DNA of 64,000 bases, taken from the NCBI RefSeq assembly GCF_963259705.1, contig NC_081846.1, forward strand, positions 61,805,722 to 61,869,721, given 5' to 3'. The notes below the pieces were generated by a model. That model had not been told where the DNA came from, searched no databases, and saw nothing but the letters and a program-made list of their open reading frames with translations. Shown in pieces: positions 1-12,019 of this stretch. Each line of letters starts with the position of its first letter. Positions within the stretch are counted from its first letter, which is position 1. Both the position numbers and the translations under genes were made by a program. The stretch is from Myotis daubentonii (Eukaryota; Chordata; Mammalia; Chiroptera; Vespertilionidae).

Positions 1-59
1 GGTCACAGCTTTCAAAAAGGAACTGTTAATTTGAGCTGTAGCAGAAAAATATATGTAAA

Positions 60-215
60 TGGAACATTGTGTAGTGGGTGAGCACTTGAACAGCAGCAGG
101 GGACTTGGACTCTTGTTGTTCGGTCACTAATAAGCCATGTTATTGTGGGCAAGTCCCTTTTCTCATCTGTAAAAGGAAGGAGCTGTAGTCCTAAAGTTCT
201 TTGCATTGTGTTATC
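60..215 (+). repeat. MIR SINE (old, diverged)
   Basis: The stretch follows the MIR consensus order: a tRNA-like part with agcacttgaac, then gggcaagtccc and tctgtaaaaggaaggag. This is the usual MIR core and 3' part. It is strongly diverged and the limits are approximate. The rest of 1-970 shows no exon; positions 230-330 look weakly L2-like. Confidence 0.6.
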
Positions 216-529
216 TCCCCACAAAAAACATAAGATCTACCAAAGTAGCACTGTCTGCCTTGTCTGCCTAGGACTGAGTCCGAGAACAGTTCCTGGTACC
301 TTGCTCATGCTCAGGAAATACTCATTGATACTGAAAAATCTATGCTACACATTGGTCATTAAAAAAGTTTTTTTTTTTCCAGGTACTAGTATAGTCTTCG
401 CTATTTTTTAAAGATCTTTCACACAACAGGCACTCAACTCTCACTGTTTTGATTTTCAGAGGAAAGCACACCTTGTTAATATAGAAATGCAGGCATGGAG
501 AAGCTTCCTGGAGTGGGAAAAGTGTTGTC

Positions 530-665
530 TATGTATTGGAAAACCTGGTCCACTTACTACTGTGTGATTTGGGGCAAGCCATTCCATTTCTCCCTACCTG
601 CAAGGTCAGAGGGCTGAACTGGATCCTTAGGATCCTTCTGGCAGCACAGCTCTGATTCTGGTCCT
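530..665 (+). repeat. MIR-like fragment
   Basis: Contains ctgtgtgatttggggcaagc followed by a stretch resembling the MIR 3' half. It is more diverged than the copy near position 60, and could be another old SINE of the same superfamily. Confidence 0.4.
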
Positions 666-972
666 GTTCTGTTACATATAACAAATGGGTATTAAGGACA
701 GATGAGTCCATGGGGAAGGATGTGAGGCTGCAGAGGCATTGGTTCATTAGAAACATCAAGACAGGCAGACTCTCTTTTTATGTGCACCATCTAAAATCCT
801 TTATGAGCATCAACTGTGGTGACTCTTTCTTTGCTGTTACTGGTTCAACAAAGCAGGTCACTGGCCTCAACCACATCCCATACTCACTGTCCTGGGGTGC
901 AGACACCATGAGAGAAAGCCTGCCAGCTTGCAAGTCCATGAAATGTTCGCTTTATTTAAAATGTGCAACTGT

Positions 973-1194
973 GCCCTAGTCGGTTTGGCTCAATGGATAG
1001 AGCATTGGCCTGCGGACTAAAGAGGCCTGGGTTCAATTCAGTTCAAGAGCACGTATCTTGGTTACAGGTTCAATCCCTGTCGGGGCACGTGCAGGAGGCA
1101 ACCAATTGATGCGTCGCTCTCGCACCAATCTTTTTCTGTTTCTCATCCTCCCTTCCACACTTTCTAAAAAGAAATAAAATAAAAAAATAAAAAT
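973..1194 (+). mobile_element. VES SINE (tRNA-derived, bat)
   Basis: Starts with the tRNA-like box-A segment (ggctcaatggatagagcatt), followed by a box-B-like segment, a pyrimidine-rich part and an A-rich tail. It is flanked by near-perfect direct repeats at 959-972 and 1195-1208 (aaatgtgcaactgt versus aaatgtgcaattgt), so the borders are firm. Confidence 0.9.
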
Positions 1195-1713
1195 AAATGT
1201 GCAATTGTGGGGATCCTGAGGATTCTGCTATGACTTTTTTTTTTATCATCACAAATGCTAGGTCACTCTATGTAGGAGCCTTTTTTAAAAAGTGACTAGA
1301 AAAACATTCCAATAGTGATTCTATCATATTAGCATGACCCTAATTTATTCAGACCAAGGTCTTTCGGTCCCATTAGTAAGAGCCAATTTGTTCCAGCATT
1401 GCTATGGAAGGGAAACTTTCAGTTTGAGGAATGAAGAGAGAGACACATGGTCAGGTAGGGTGGCCAGCAAGACTGTAATTATGCTTGAAAAGGCAGTCTT
1501 CTCAAGAAGGGTCCAGAGGGATGGAGAGGACCAGGAAGCAGAGAAGGAAGGATGAGCGTGTTGGCTCTATGGGCTCTCCAGTGGCCCAGCAGGGCTACAT
1601 TGGGGTGGTCTTCTGGGTTTTTACTTCCTGTGGACTTCATAATTCTGCATTTTGCAGGGGGCATGGTTTAGCCTGTGGGGTGGAATACTCTTGTGTAGGA
1701 TTAACAGTCTGTA

Positions 1714-2010
1714 TCCATATACATAAAAGCCTAAGCGACTGCCCAACCATTCAATGGGTACCTATGACGCACAATGACCACCGGTGGCAGAATATCAACA
1801 CAGGAGCTGCCGAGCTGTGGTGACTTGGCAACTGTGGTTCTCGGGTGACGCACCCGGAGTCAGAGAGGAGGGAGCCCGATTCTGGGGTGCGTCATCCGAG
1901 AACCGCCCTCTCTCAATCCGGGACCCCTCGGGGAGCTGGTTCTGGCCCGATTCCCGCAGGCCAGGCTGAGGGACCCCACCAGTGCACCAATCTGTGCACC
2001 GGGACTCTAG
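1714..2010 (+). mobile_element. Non-autonomous HeliBat-type Helitron
   Basis: Begins with TC after an A and continues with tccatatacataaaagcct. It ends at gtgcaccgggactctag followed by T. This is the TC...CTAG structure inserted between A and T, as in vespertilionid HeliBat families. Internal text resembles the other copies here (gggacccctcggggag, gattcccgcaggcca). No coding capacity. Confidence 0.85.
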
Positions 2011-2475
2011 TCAGAATATATTGTTGATGGCAGTGGCCATGGGCCCAATTTCAATTTTTAAAATATGCAAAGAATGGAAAGATATAACTCAAAATGTTGG
2101 CAGTCAGTTACTTTCTCTGATTATGAGTTTTTGCATTATTTTTCTTTTTGTGTTGTGAATTTTCAACAGAGAACTTGTATTAGTCTTATATAGTCAGGGA
2201 AAATTCTTGTATTAACACCATTGTTTATTTTAGGTAATAAAAGAATATATAACTTGCTATAAAAATATTTTTATAAAAGTGTGATGTTACAAATTAATAA
2301 AATATATCAATTCAATTTCTAGAAAATAAACCTTAAAGATATGAACTGTCTCAAAAGATAGAGAGGTTTTCCTATACAAGCACTCACTCTACTGGTGACT
2401 TAGAGAATATATTACTCTGACATTTCTGAAATAATTGAATTATTTTCCACAAGCACTAGAGGGCAGGATTTTTAT

Positions 2476-2742
2476 TTTTTTTATTTATTTTTATTTATTT
2501 ATTTTTTTTCCCACAAGAAATAATATATTTTAAAAAAATGATGAAATGTGACATTTGTTATAATTTTCTTTTTTTTTTTTATTGCTTAAAGTATTACAAA
2601 GGTATTACATATGTATCCATTTTATCCCCCCGCCCTAGACAGTCCCCTAGCCTCCCCTATCACCCAGTGTCTTATGTCCATTGGTTATGCTTATATGCAT
2701 GCATACAAGTCCTTTAGTTGATCTCTTACCCCCCTACCTCCT
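2476..2742 (-). mobile_element. 5'-truncated L1 insertion (minus)
   Basis: The segment starts with T-rich sequence (reverse-strand poly-A) and contains a bat-type L1 3' stretch near 2580-2740 (attacaaaggtattacatat, ccattggttatgc). The motif gggcaggatttttat occurs on both sides (about 2460-2475 and 2743-2758) and looks like the target duplication. The T-rich first 100 bases may be a second, older insertion. Confidence 0.6.
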
Positions 2743-2759
2743 GGGCAGGATTTTTATTA

Positions 2760-4500
2760 TGAAACTCAATTTCACCAATCATCACTACATTACATGCTTT
2801 TTTTCTTGTGTATGGTTTCCGTTAATATGTGATAAACTATCACTATGTTTATTACATGCTGTTTTTGGACTGTGCTTCTAGTCACATGATAACTTTAACT
2901 TAGAGGTTGACTCTCATGAGATATTTAATAGCTTTTTTATCATATAAAATTAATTTATCCCTACTTATATACTGAAAGGAATTAAAGCATATTACATACA
3001 ATGTATACATATGTAAAAACTGTATTTTTAGGGCTATATTAATAAATATGTAGTAAGTTTCTGATCTGACACTATCTCATATTTAAATTGAATGACTAAT
3101 AAGCACATTAAAAATTGAGGTCCATCACTACTGCTTCTAGTTTTTAAGAAATGCAAAGATAATTAATTTTTAAGAAATTAGTTCAATGCCCTCAAAATCC
3201 CAGATCTTTAAGAGAACACTAAAATGCTTTTCTCAAACTCCAAAAGCTGCTAACATCTATGAGGCTTATGAATTCTGGTGGTGATGGAAGAGAAGCTGAG
3301 AGGGAAAATGACATTCCAGGAAGTGAGAGCAGCAAGAGAAAAGTCATGGCATATCAAAAGTAAGTTGCGTATTTGGGGTTGTCAAGGTAATCTGGTATGT
3401 GACTATAGTATAGGGAGTGTTGGAGAAATAGCTGAAGTTGGAAAAGCAGAGAAGGGTCAATTGGGGAAGGACTGTTGTGCTATTCTTAGGATTTGGACTT
3501 TATTAACTCTTGATAAGTAGATGGATACTGCTATTTTTAAGACAGACTTGGAATTTTAATAAGTCTAAGTGCAACGTGCTTTCTGAAATCTACACTGCAA
3601 GATCTACTAAACAGCTGGAAATGCAGGGCTGAAATTCAGGGGAGAAGTGAAATATATAAGTAAGTAAAAGAAAAAAATGAGATTTAAATTTTGTGGGACT
3701 ATGAAGTCTCATGATATCATCTATATTAGACACATAACCCTTGTTAAAATAACTGATGTCAACGGGCAGCAACATAACATACATTTAAATTGAACACTGT
3801 ATCACGTAGCACAATAAACTTTCAAACTGCATAGTACCCACGGTAAATTATGGAATGGAATTGCACTGTTAGCTATATCCTAGTCAATTTAGATGATTAG
3901 TTGATCATTATCTACCTCAAACACAAAATATTTATTGGCAAATATATAACGTATATTTCATATATTACAGGTGATTTATTAAGATGCTGTATATGCATAC
4001 ATACATTCTTTTAAAATGAAGCCAAAATTTTTATATAATTTTAAGACATAAAAATGAGTTTACTATGAGTAAAAATACTCCATTTTACTAATGAAGGCCA
4101 GTAGAAAAATGATTATTAACAATTATCGTTAGTATTAAATTTGATATTTAGAGCCCCTCATATAAATTTTCTTATTTGATCTCTATAAGCTGTCCATTAG
4201 GTGGGCTAGAGCTGACAGTAACAGCAACAGCAATAATTATAATGCTCTGATAACAGTATCTTTAACATAATTTATTTTCTATTCTTCATCCTTCACCCTT
4301 CCCCTACCCCAACACCACAATTTATAGGATAGAGATCTTATATGCACTTACTTGGAAATTTATACTTAAAACCTGAGCTTTTCTGGTATAAATAAAGTAG
4401 ATTAGAAAACACTGCCTACTGAATTTTCTGAAACTCTTTAAAACACAAAATAGTGGCCATTATGAAATGGATCTAATCTGGTCTAGACATATAAATTGAG
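2760..4500. other. ARL6IP6 intron 3, AT-rich, no feature seen
   Basis: AT-rich DNA without a supported exon, RNA gene or recognised repeat. The last ARL6IP6 coding exon was looked for on the minus strand here and not found. Confidence 0.5.
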
Positions 4501-4505
4501 TGTCA

Positions 4506-4750
4506 TGCTCTGGCTGGTGTCTTCAGTGGTTAGAGCATTGGCCCAAACACCAAAGGGTCACAGGTTCAATTCCCACATACCTGGGTTGAGGGTTCGCTCC
4601 CTGCCCTGCCTCCCCCCGGCCCTCTCCCCATAGGAGTGGGTGCAGGAGGCAACCAGTCAATGTGTCTCTCACTTGATGGATGTCTGTCTCTCTTTCTCCC
4701 TCTCCCTCCTCCCTTCCACTCTCTCTGAAAAGCAATGGAAAAAATATACT
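4506..4750 (+). mobile_element. VES-type SINE, diverged
   Basis: Contains ggttagagcattggcc, then ggtcacaggttcaattccc (box-B-like), gcaggaggcaaccag and a C/T-rich run before an A-rich end. It is older or more diverged than other VES copies here. Limits are approximate. Confidence 0.75.
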
Positions 4751-5220
4751 CTGGTGAGGATTAGCAACAAAAAACAAAAAATTAAATTGGGTGCCTTAAA
4801 TGCTTACTAATTGTTACACAAGTTTAAATATGAGGAAAAGTCCAATCCAATTAAGTTGTTATGTCTGACCATTAATACCTAAATTTAATAACATTGCTGA
4901 TATTAATTTAGCCTTCATTCATGAAGTGTTTTAAATAAAATGCCATTCTCGAAAGACAAATAGCTTTCTAAGTTACTTCCTTGTTCATTTCTTGAATTTA
5001 ATTTTTTTAAAAAACCATTGCATTGTCTATATATGGAGTTAAACACTCCTCTCCATTTATCTAAAGGCTGAGCCAAGCTAAAACCTTTGTGTCATTGTAT
5101 TTTATAGGTTAAAGACTGGGACCTGAACACATTTCCTCCCAAATAAGCAGCCTCTTGCTTTTATTCGCTTTAGTGTTTTCATGAGAGTTGCAATGGGTTT
5201 AGAAGAAATACATATACTTA

Positions 5221-5355
<135 letters not shown>

Positions 5356-5359
5356 TTAA

Positions 5360-7390
5360 TGGGAAGAGAGAAGGGGAAAGCTTGAATTATTAACACTCAA
5401 ACAATTAAAATTAAACCAGTACCCTCATATTCAGATAATACGCATTTCTGATCTTTTGATTTATATATGTAAGTGATATAAGAGATTTCAGTTTAGTACA
5501 AGTTAACCCATGTAGAAGTATAAAACTAGAAGTCATATCATTTAATATTTAATTCAATTATAATTTAATATTTGGAAAAGAGTACAAATTCACCTGAAGA
5601 GTGTAACTTATCTTCAGTTTTATAAAACTCAACTATAGAAAAAAATGGTTAAAACACTTCACTGTTAACATTTTTTCATTTAACTTTGTAAATCACAACT
5701 TGCTGTCTTTTATTACTTTGGCACTAAGTGATTTCTTTCCATACCAATGCACCTTTGACATATGAATCAATTTTTGAGTGTCTACTCTTTACAGTTTTCC
5801 TATGAACACCATAAATTTAATCTGATTCTTTTACCTTGCTTGCTCAGTATACGGACATAAGTTAACTCCCAATTTATAAATGCATTGGGATCCTAAATTT
5901 TATTTTCAGTTAGATTGGACCTACATTTTCTCAAATCAAGTAGAAACCATGGCGACTATACTGGGGGAATGAAAAGGGCAAAAGGAAGAGAATTAGAAGA
6001 GAAAGGGGAATAAACACAGAAAACAGAATGAATTGATTTGAAGGTTTTTAGGTTACTTCACCTTGCCTCCCTCAGAGAGTTTACAAAGCCACAACTACTG
6101 ATAAGTGTGTGTTCCAGGCCTCAGTAGTACAATGGAGAAGGAAAGGTTGAGAAGATTGCAATAGAGAATTACCAAATTTCCTGGCTACACAAAATTGCAC
6201 AACCAAAGATGGCTTTGTTTTTTAGCAAGAAGCAGGTAAGAAATATGTACTATGGACTGCTTGTAAACCATAGGAAGCCCAATAACAGTGGTAAAACTGC
6301 TAAAAGAAAAACTCAGGGCAATAAAGCATCAGGAGAAACTGTGGCAAAGTACTTTTAAAAGATTAGTTTTTCTCTTACAGTTAGCTCCCTTTCCCTTACC
6401 CCCTTTTAAAGATAACAGACTTTGTGTTCACTGCCGCAGGAGGAGGGTGTGGCAAAAAGGGAGAACTAGCCTGAGTGTCTCTTTAGTTGTGTTGCAGTTA
6501 AGAGAACTAGGAGGGTAAGTATAAGCAGTAAACACAAAATGTCTCCAAAAGTAAGTTGACTGAGGTATATTTGTATAGAACAGGGAGAGAGTAGGGCTTT
6601 ATCTATAGGTGATAGATTCCCCCATTTGAAGAACGTGGGTTATGTGTGGTGTCTGCACTTGTGGTTGTATAACAGGGGCTTCCTAGTAGTTATCAAGAAA
6701 AGGACACACAACATCAGAAAGGGATTATAGCTACGGTACCTTGACAGATGGGCCCATAGCTAAACTTGCAGGCGCCTCTGCCCTGAGTGTGTCACAAAAA
6801 CGTCACTTGGCTGGAAGATGCTACATCTGAAAGGCCATCCTGACTGGAATGTAAGATGTTTCAGCAGTAACTCATTTGGGCAAATGTTTTGAGGACTACA
6901 AAGTATTCCCATTCCAGTATCCTGGAACAGTGTCAGACAGAACCATAACTTAACCTAGGACTGGCTAAACAGAACTTCTACAGTAAAGACTTGAGGTACA
7001 ACCTTCCTGCCAACCAGTAAGACTGGAGATAGAAGTAGAAATTATAAGATTACTTAGTATATAACTAAAACTAAAGGGTGACTACACTGCCAGATAGCTG
7101 TTTTGATATTGTTATATTATTTAGATGAATATCCACCTCTAAAGGGGAGAAAATAAATGACATGGTTTACTCTAAGTTTTGCATCTTATAATACATAAAA
7201 GTCTGTTGAACAAAGATAGTAATTAAGAAAAATCAAGTATCTGTTTAGGGACTGCTATTGAATGACGGGGAATTCTAATATCTAAAAAAGTAGGAAAGAC
7301 AAAATAACATTAAAACAAAATGTGAGGCTCTCTAAAGCCCATCAAGCTGTTTCACTCAGGTGCTTCAATAGAATAACCATCAAATTTAAC
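5360..7390. other. ARL6IP6 intron 2, left part; unclassified
   Basis: No exon or clear retroelement was recognised. The block at about 6280-7050 is less AT-rich than its surroundings and could be an old LTR element, but no LTR ends or polyadenylation layout were found. It stays unclassified. Confidence 0.4.
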
Positions 7391-7407
7391 ATAAGAATAA
7401 TCCTGAG

Positions 7408-8140
7408 AACCCAACAAACTGCAGATTTCAACTCCTCGCACCCATAAGGGACACACTCAAGAAGCAGAATCAGGTTCGAAGGAAGCTGGAACTGGACCCG
7501 GCTGGACCGGCAACATGGAACCGCTGTACCAGCAAATGCACAAACAGGTCCACCAGATCCAGTCTCACATGGGATGCCAGGAGACGGCAGGCAAGCAGTC
7601 TGTGCACTTAGTAGAAAACGAAATCCAAGCAAGCATACCAGATATTCAGCCAGCAAGAATGCCTGGAGATTTTGTCTAGCAAGGAGCCGCCCAACAAAAG
7701 AATACCAAACTTCGTGTTGACCAGTTAAAGTATGATGTCCAGCACCTGCAGACTGCTCTCAGAAACTTCCAACATCGGCGATACACAAGGCAGCAGCAGG
7801 AGAGATAGCGAGAGGAGCTTCTGTCTCACACCTTCACCCCCAATGTGGGATGTGCCAGCCCCTGTGAGGCTGCGCCGGCCCCTGGGAGGCTGCGCCGGCC
7901 CCTGGGAGGCTGAGACGGTCCCTGTGTGGCTGAACACAGGGACACGTCGAGGATGGAAACAGCTACATTTTCCATGTGTATGACCCGGCAACAAAAAGCG
8001 TACACCTATGGATGAGGACAGTGGGGGGGGGGGGGGTAAGGGCAGAGGGGGGGGTGGGAACTGGGTGGAGGGGAGCTATGGGGGGAAAAAGGGGGAACAA
8101 CTGTAATAATCTGAATAATAAAGATTTATTTTAAAAAAAA
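7408..8140 (+). pseudogene. GOSR2: GOSR2-L1 chimeric retropseudogene
   Basis: An ATG at 7515 opens a GOSR2-like reading frame ([17 protein letters not shown], then a [18 protein letters not shown] stretch and [16 protein letters not shown]). GOSR2 is a Golgi v-SNARE. The frame is broken by a stop in the ATTTTGTCTAG stretch, by frameshifts, and by a TAG in the QQQER region. Exon sequences are joined without introns. Homology stops near 7845, well short of the SNARE and membrane regions. What follows is a GC-rich block with a repeated gcgccggcccctgggaggct unit, then a G-rich, bat-type L1 3' end with AATAAA and poly-A (about 8000-8140). The whole unit is flanked by gaataatcctgag (7395-7407) and gaataatcttgag (8141-8153), so it integrated as one piece. 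Confidence 0.8.
7858..7925 (+). repeat. Short GC-rich tandem repeat (about 20-25 bp unit)
   Basis: About three units of cccctgggaggctgcgccgg and variants between the GOSR2 part and the L1 tail. Its origin is not recognised; it could be part of the L1 3' UTR or a third donor sequence. Confidence 0.6.
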
Positions 8141-8639
8141 GAATAATCTTGAGTTTTCAGACATGACTACTATTTCATGATCTAAGTTGTTGCCCCACTT
8201 TGGGCATTTTAATAATTTTATATTCATTTTGAACTAATCAATTGCTGTATCACTAATAAAAGTCAGGTCACAACAAAAAGGCTAAAACAGCACATTGTAC
8301 TATCCTGCCCCAGAATTGCTGTTTCTGAAAATTACTCAATACATTTATAAACAAGCAGAAAAACCAGAGGTTGGCAACTCCCAACAACTAAATTTGCAAC
8401 AAGTCCCCATCTCGAGTCCTGAAGCTAAAAATTTGACAAGTGTTTTGTAAACCCATTTTACCAAGATTTGACATAATTTTAAAAGGTATAAAGGCACTAA
8501 AAATTCAGTTACAGTCTTCCTTCCCCAATTCAATAATTCCACTCCTAAAAATCAATCAGCTAAGTCTGCTGTGCATATTTCTAAAAAGTACAGCCATCTA
8601 GGTAATGTAGGTAGATATATGGAGCTCGTTATGAATAAT

Positions 8640-8722
8640 TTATATATACATGGATATATATGTATATGTAAATTTGCATTTATATATATATGTATATATA
8701 CATACACACACACACACACACA
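8640..8722. repeat. TA-rich / (CA)n microsatellite
   Basis: Alternating tatata tracts followed by a run of about nine CA units. The flanks 8154-8639 and 8723-9235 show no gene or recognised element. Confidence 0.9.
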
Positions 8723-9237
8723 TACATATATTTGCTTATTTTCTACAAATGGGATTCTCACCAGAAATATTGTCCCATACTTTGGTTTATTTAATAACAA
8801 TGTTGGAGAGCTTTCATATCAGTATATAGAGCCACAATTCTGCTGCATATTTTTATTATTTAAGTATCTCACTATTATTTTTTTAAAATATATTTTTATT
8901 GAGATCATGTTTTCCAGCACTCAGGACATAATAGTGCCATCAGAAATCATCAGACTTTATGGAGTTTCTGCAGGGTCTAAAAATATTTTGAACTTGATCT
9001 TTGGTGCCTGTCAGCCCGTGCCATCTACTAATTAATAGTGAAGTCCCCTCGAGTGACTAAGACCAGATTCCTTGCATCTTGCAGTGTCAAGGGCTTATTT
9101 CATTTCAAGCTGTCCATTTTGTTCCTGTTTCATGACTGGAATGTTCCAGGCTCCTGCACATTTACAGAGAAGAAATGATGAAACTAACTCACTTGAAGAA
9201 ACTAAACTATTTCTTTATTTCTGCAGAGTTTCTTTAT

Positions 9238-9398
9238 TTCAGCTGGCATCAGAATCATCTGGAAGGACTTGTTAAAATTCATTTTAATGGGCTTCATCTG
9301 GTCTAGAGTTTCTGATTGAGTAGGCCCAAGAATTTATGGTTCTAGGTGATGCTAATGATGCCAGTTTATGAGAACAATTCGTCTGGTAGTTCTCAAAC
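9238..9398 (+). repeat. MER5A-like hAT-Charlie fragment
   Basis: Contains catcagaatcatctggaagg, actgattgagtaggccc-like text and a closing tagttctcaaacc, in the order of the MER5 consensus. It is old and diverged. Confidence 0.6.
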
Positions 9399-9907
9399 CT
9401 AACATATCAGCAACAAAATCTTGGAGATTTTCTTTTTTTGAAATTTACAGAATTTCAGACCCTGCCCTTATCTACTGAATCAGTTACTTAATCGACTGAT
9501 GCTTTAGTGCTCAGTATATCATCAGGGTTCATTGGACCCATTTTTTATTTTTAAATTTACTTGAGAAGTTCAATTTGTAAGGTTTGATATTTCCATTACT
9601 TTTATTCCTTTTTAGGGGTCTTCCAAGAGAGAAGATTGAGTTATATTTTTTCTAGAATAAAGCTTATTTGATTTTGAAATTACCATATTGGTCTACTGGA
9701 GCCTTTTATAAATCTACTAGAGGCCCGGTACACAAAAATTTGTGCACTGGTGGGGGGGGGGGTATCCCTCAGCCCCACTTGTGCCCTCTCATAGTCTGGG
9801 ACCCCTCGGGAGATAACGGCCTGCTGGCTTAGGCCCACTCCCAGGTGGCAGAGGGCAGGCCCAATCCCTAGGTGCAAGGCCGATTGGGGAGTTGGGGCAC
9901 CGCCCCG

Positions 9908-10390
9908 TCATGCACAGAGCAGGGCAGATCAGGAGGTTGCGATGCCACCCTCAGTCACGCTCAGGATAAGGCCAATAGGGGCGTTGGGGCGCTGCCCCCT
10001 GTCACACTCAAGGCAGGGTTGATGGGGAGGTTGCGGTGCCACCCCGTCATGCACAGAGCAGGGCGGATCAGGGGGTTGTGGCGCCACACCTGTCACATAC
10101 AGAGCCGGCCGATCAGGGGGTTGGGGTGCTGCCCCGTCACACACAGAGCAGGCCCATCAGGGGGGTTGGAGCTCCATACCCTGTCACACACAGAGCAGGG
10201 CCGATCAGGGGGTTGGGGAGCTCCCCCCTGTCACGCACAGAGCAGGGTCAATGGGGAGGTTGGGGAGCTCCCCCCATCAGGCACAGAGCAGGGCCGATCA
10301 GGGGGTTGGGGCGCCTTCCCCTTTCACGAACAGAGCAGGACGGATAGGGAGGTTGTGGCTCTGACCCCTGTCACACACAGAGCCGCAGGG
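9908..10390. repeat. Tandem array, about 46-bp unit, ~11 copies
   Basis: Units begin gtcacgcacagagcaggg or a close variant and recur about every 45-47 bases. The array lies in the 3' half of the composite Helitron. The long open frames across it come from repetition, not from a gene. Confidence 0.9.
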
Positions 10391-10409
10391 CAGTCATGCT
10401 GCTCCAGGG

Positions 10410-10815
10410 GCCAGGAGGCCTCGTGGCTCCGCAGATCCCAGTGCTAGGAGGCCTCGCTGCTCCGCTGATCCCAGTGCCAGGAGGCCTCGCTGCTCCGCTG
10501 ATCCCAGTGCCAGGAGGCCTTGCGGCTCCGCTTGACACAGGGGCAGTAAGGCCTCGCTGCTCTGCTGTTCCCGGTGCTAAGAGGCCTCGCGGCTTCGCTG
10601 ATCCTGGTGCCAGGAGGCCTCGCAGTTCCGCTGATCCCGGGTTCCGGAGGCCTTGTACCTCCACTAATCCCAGGCCAGGAGGCCTCGCGTCTTTGCTGAT
10701 CCCGGTGCTAGGAGGCCTCACTGCTCTGCTGATCCCGGTGCCGGGAGGCCTCGCGGCTCCACTGATCCCAGTACTGGGAGGCCTCTAGGCTCCGCTGATC
10801 TCGGTGCTGGGAGGC
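10410..10815. repeat. Tandem array, 33-bp unit, ~12 copies
   Basis: Units of ggaggcctcgctgctccgct plus about 13 bases recur every 33 bases. Because 33 is a multiple of three, both strands show long open frames with Pro/Arg/Gly/Ala repeats. I read these as non-coding. Confidence 0.9.
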
Positions 10816-11649
10816 ATATTACCCTTTTACTATATAGGATAGAGGCCTGGTGCATGGGTGGGGGCCAGCTGGTTTGCCCTGAAGGGTGTCCTGGATCAGA
10901 TGGGGGTCTTGCTTGGGTGCCTGGCCAGCCTGGGTGAGGGGATGATGGCTGTTTGCAGCTGGTCACACCCCCTTCAGGGTGGGGGTCCCCACTGGGGTGC
11001 CTGGCCAGTCTGGGTGAGGGGCTAAGGGCCGTTTTCAGGCTGGCGGGTGACTGAAGCTCCTCCCAACCTCTCCTTTTTTCTTTGTTTTTAATTCTGAGAT
11101 TTATTTACCTTCTATGGCTGTCACTGGAGCTGAGAGCCGGCTTTAGCTCAGACTTCGGCTGCTGAGAGCAGGTTTCTGTGCTTTGTTTACCTTCTGTATT
11201 TGAAACTTTATTGCAACTCCAGCTCTGTAATCCCGCTGACTGGAAGCAGGTTTCTGGGGTTTTGTTTAGCATCTATATTTGTAACAATGTTTCTTAGAGA
11301 GCAGCTCAGAGCTGGGCTGCGGCAGGCGGGGAACGTTGGCTTCCTCTGTCACTGGAGCAAGCAAGCCTCCTGTTCGCATCAGTTGCCTGGCTGCCGGCCG
11401 CCATCTTGGCTGGCAGTTAATTTGCATATCGCCCTGATTAGCCAATGGGAAGGGTAGCAAAGTTATGGCTAATTACCATGTTTCTCTTTTATCAGATAGG
11501 ATAGTATATTATGGTGTTTTAATGATCTTTTTTTTTCAATATTTCATAATATTTCATTTTGCTATTTCATTATATTAGCAATCATTTTACTATTACTTAC
11601 CAATTATTTTCAACTATGCTAAAAAGAATGAAATAATTATGATGGAATC

Positions 11650-11880
11650 TTCTGGAGCAGAGGTCAAACAAACTGCAAATCTATAGGCCAAATTTGATCT
11701 GCTACCTATTTGTGTAAATTCAATTTTATTGTAGCATAGCCTTGACCATTGCTTTATACATATATTATCTATGGCTGCCTTCACACTACAGTAGCAGAGT
11801 TGAGTAGTTGTGACAGAGATCTTATGGCAAGCAAAGCTGAAAATATTTACTATCAGGCTCCTTTCAGGAAAATAGAGTAT
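11650..11880 (-). repeat. Old hAT-like DNA transposon fragment
   Basis: Text such as gccaaatttgatctgctacc, tctatggctgccttcacact and gagttgagtagttgtgacag matches a widespread mammalian hAT-Charlie-type element. A plus-strand copy of the same family is at about 60850-61030. Confidence 0.6.
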
Positions 11881-12019
11881 TCTCATCCAGTTACTCGCTT
11901 CAACAGAAGGGACTTCGGACAAAAACGGGAACCCTCCTTTTATGCTAAAAGAATGTATGACACTGTTTTTCATCTTTTATGATGTCTGTGCACCCTAATT
12001 TATTTGCTATTGCTTGTAA

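Larger units (their letters stand above)
9717..11501 (-). mobile_element. Two-part (composite) HeliBat-type Helitron
   Basis: On the minus strand it starts with TC at 11501 (flank T at 11502 on plus) and ends with CTAG at 9717-9720 (flank A). Inside, at 10839/10840, a Helitron 3'-like end (ggcctcta) is fused directly to a second Helitron 5'-like start (tcctatatagtaaaaggg). The left part (9717-10839) holds two tandem arrays. The right part (10840-11501) holds gene-like, GC-rich sequence with a CCAAT box and AAGATGGCGGC. A second copy with the same fusion point lies at 32719-34141 in the opposite orientation. No transposase is encoded. Confidence 0.88.

Noticed and set aside
973..1060. tRNA gene
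   Set aside because: The tRNA-like box A and B belong to a VES SINE with an A-rich tail and target duplications; the same applies to the other VES copies.
4200..4260. Candidate for ARL6IP6 exon 4
   Set aside because: Reverse-strand reading does not give the expected LTGHSFHMGYSMAILNG-type sequence and there are no matching splice sites.
8571..9035. 154-codon open frame
   Set aside because: Built on a TA/CA microsatellite with low-complexity Tyr/Ile/His sequence; no support as a gene.
9872..10788. Long open frames on both strands with Pro/Ala/Gly/Arg-rich repeats
   Set aside because: They follow 33- and 46-bp tandem units inside a Helitron. A period divisible by three and the scarcity of stops in GC-rich DNA explain them.
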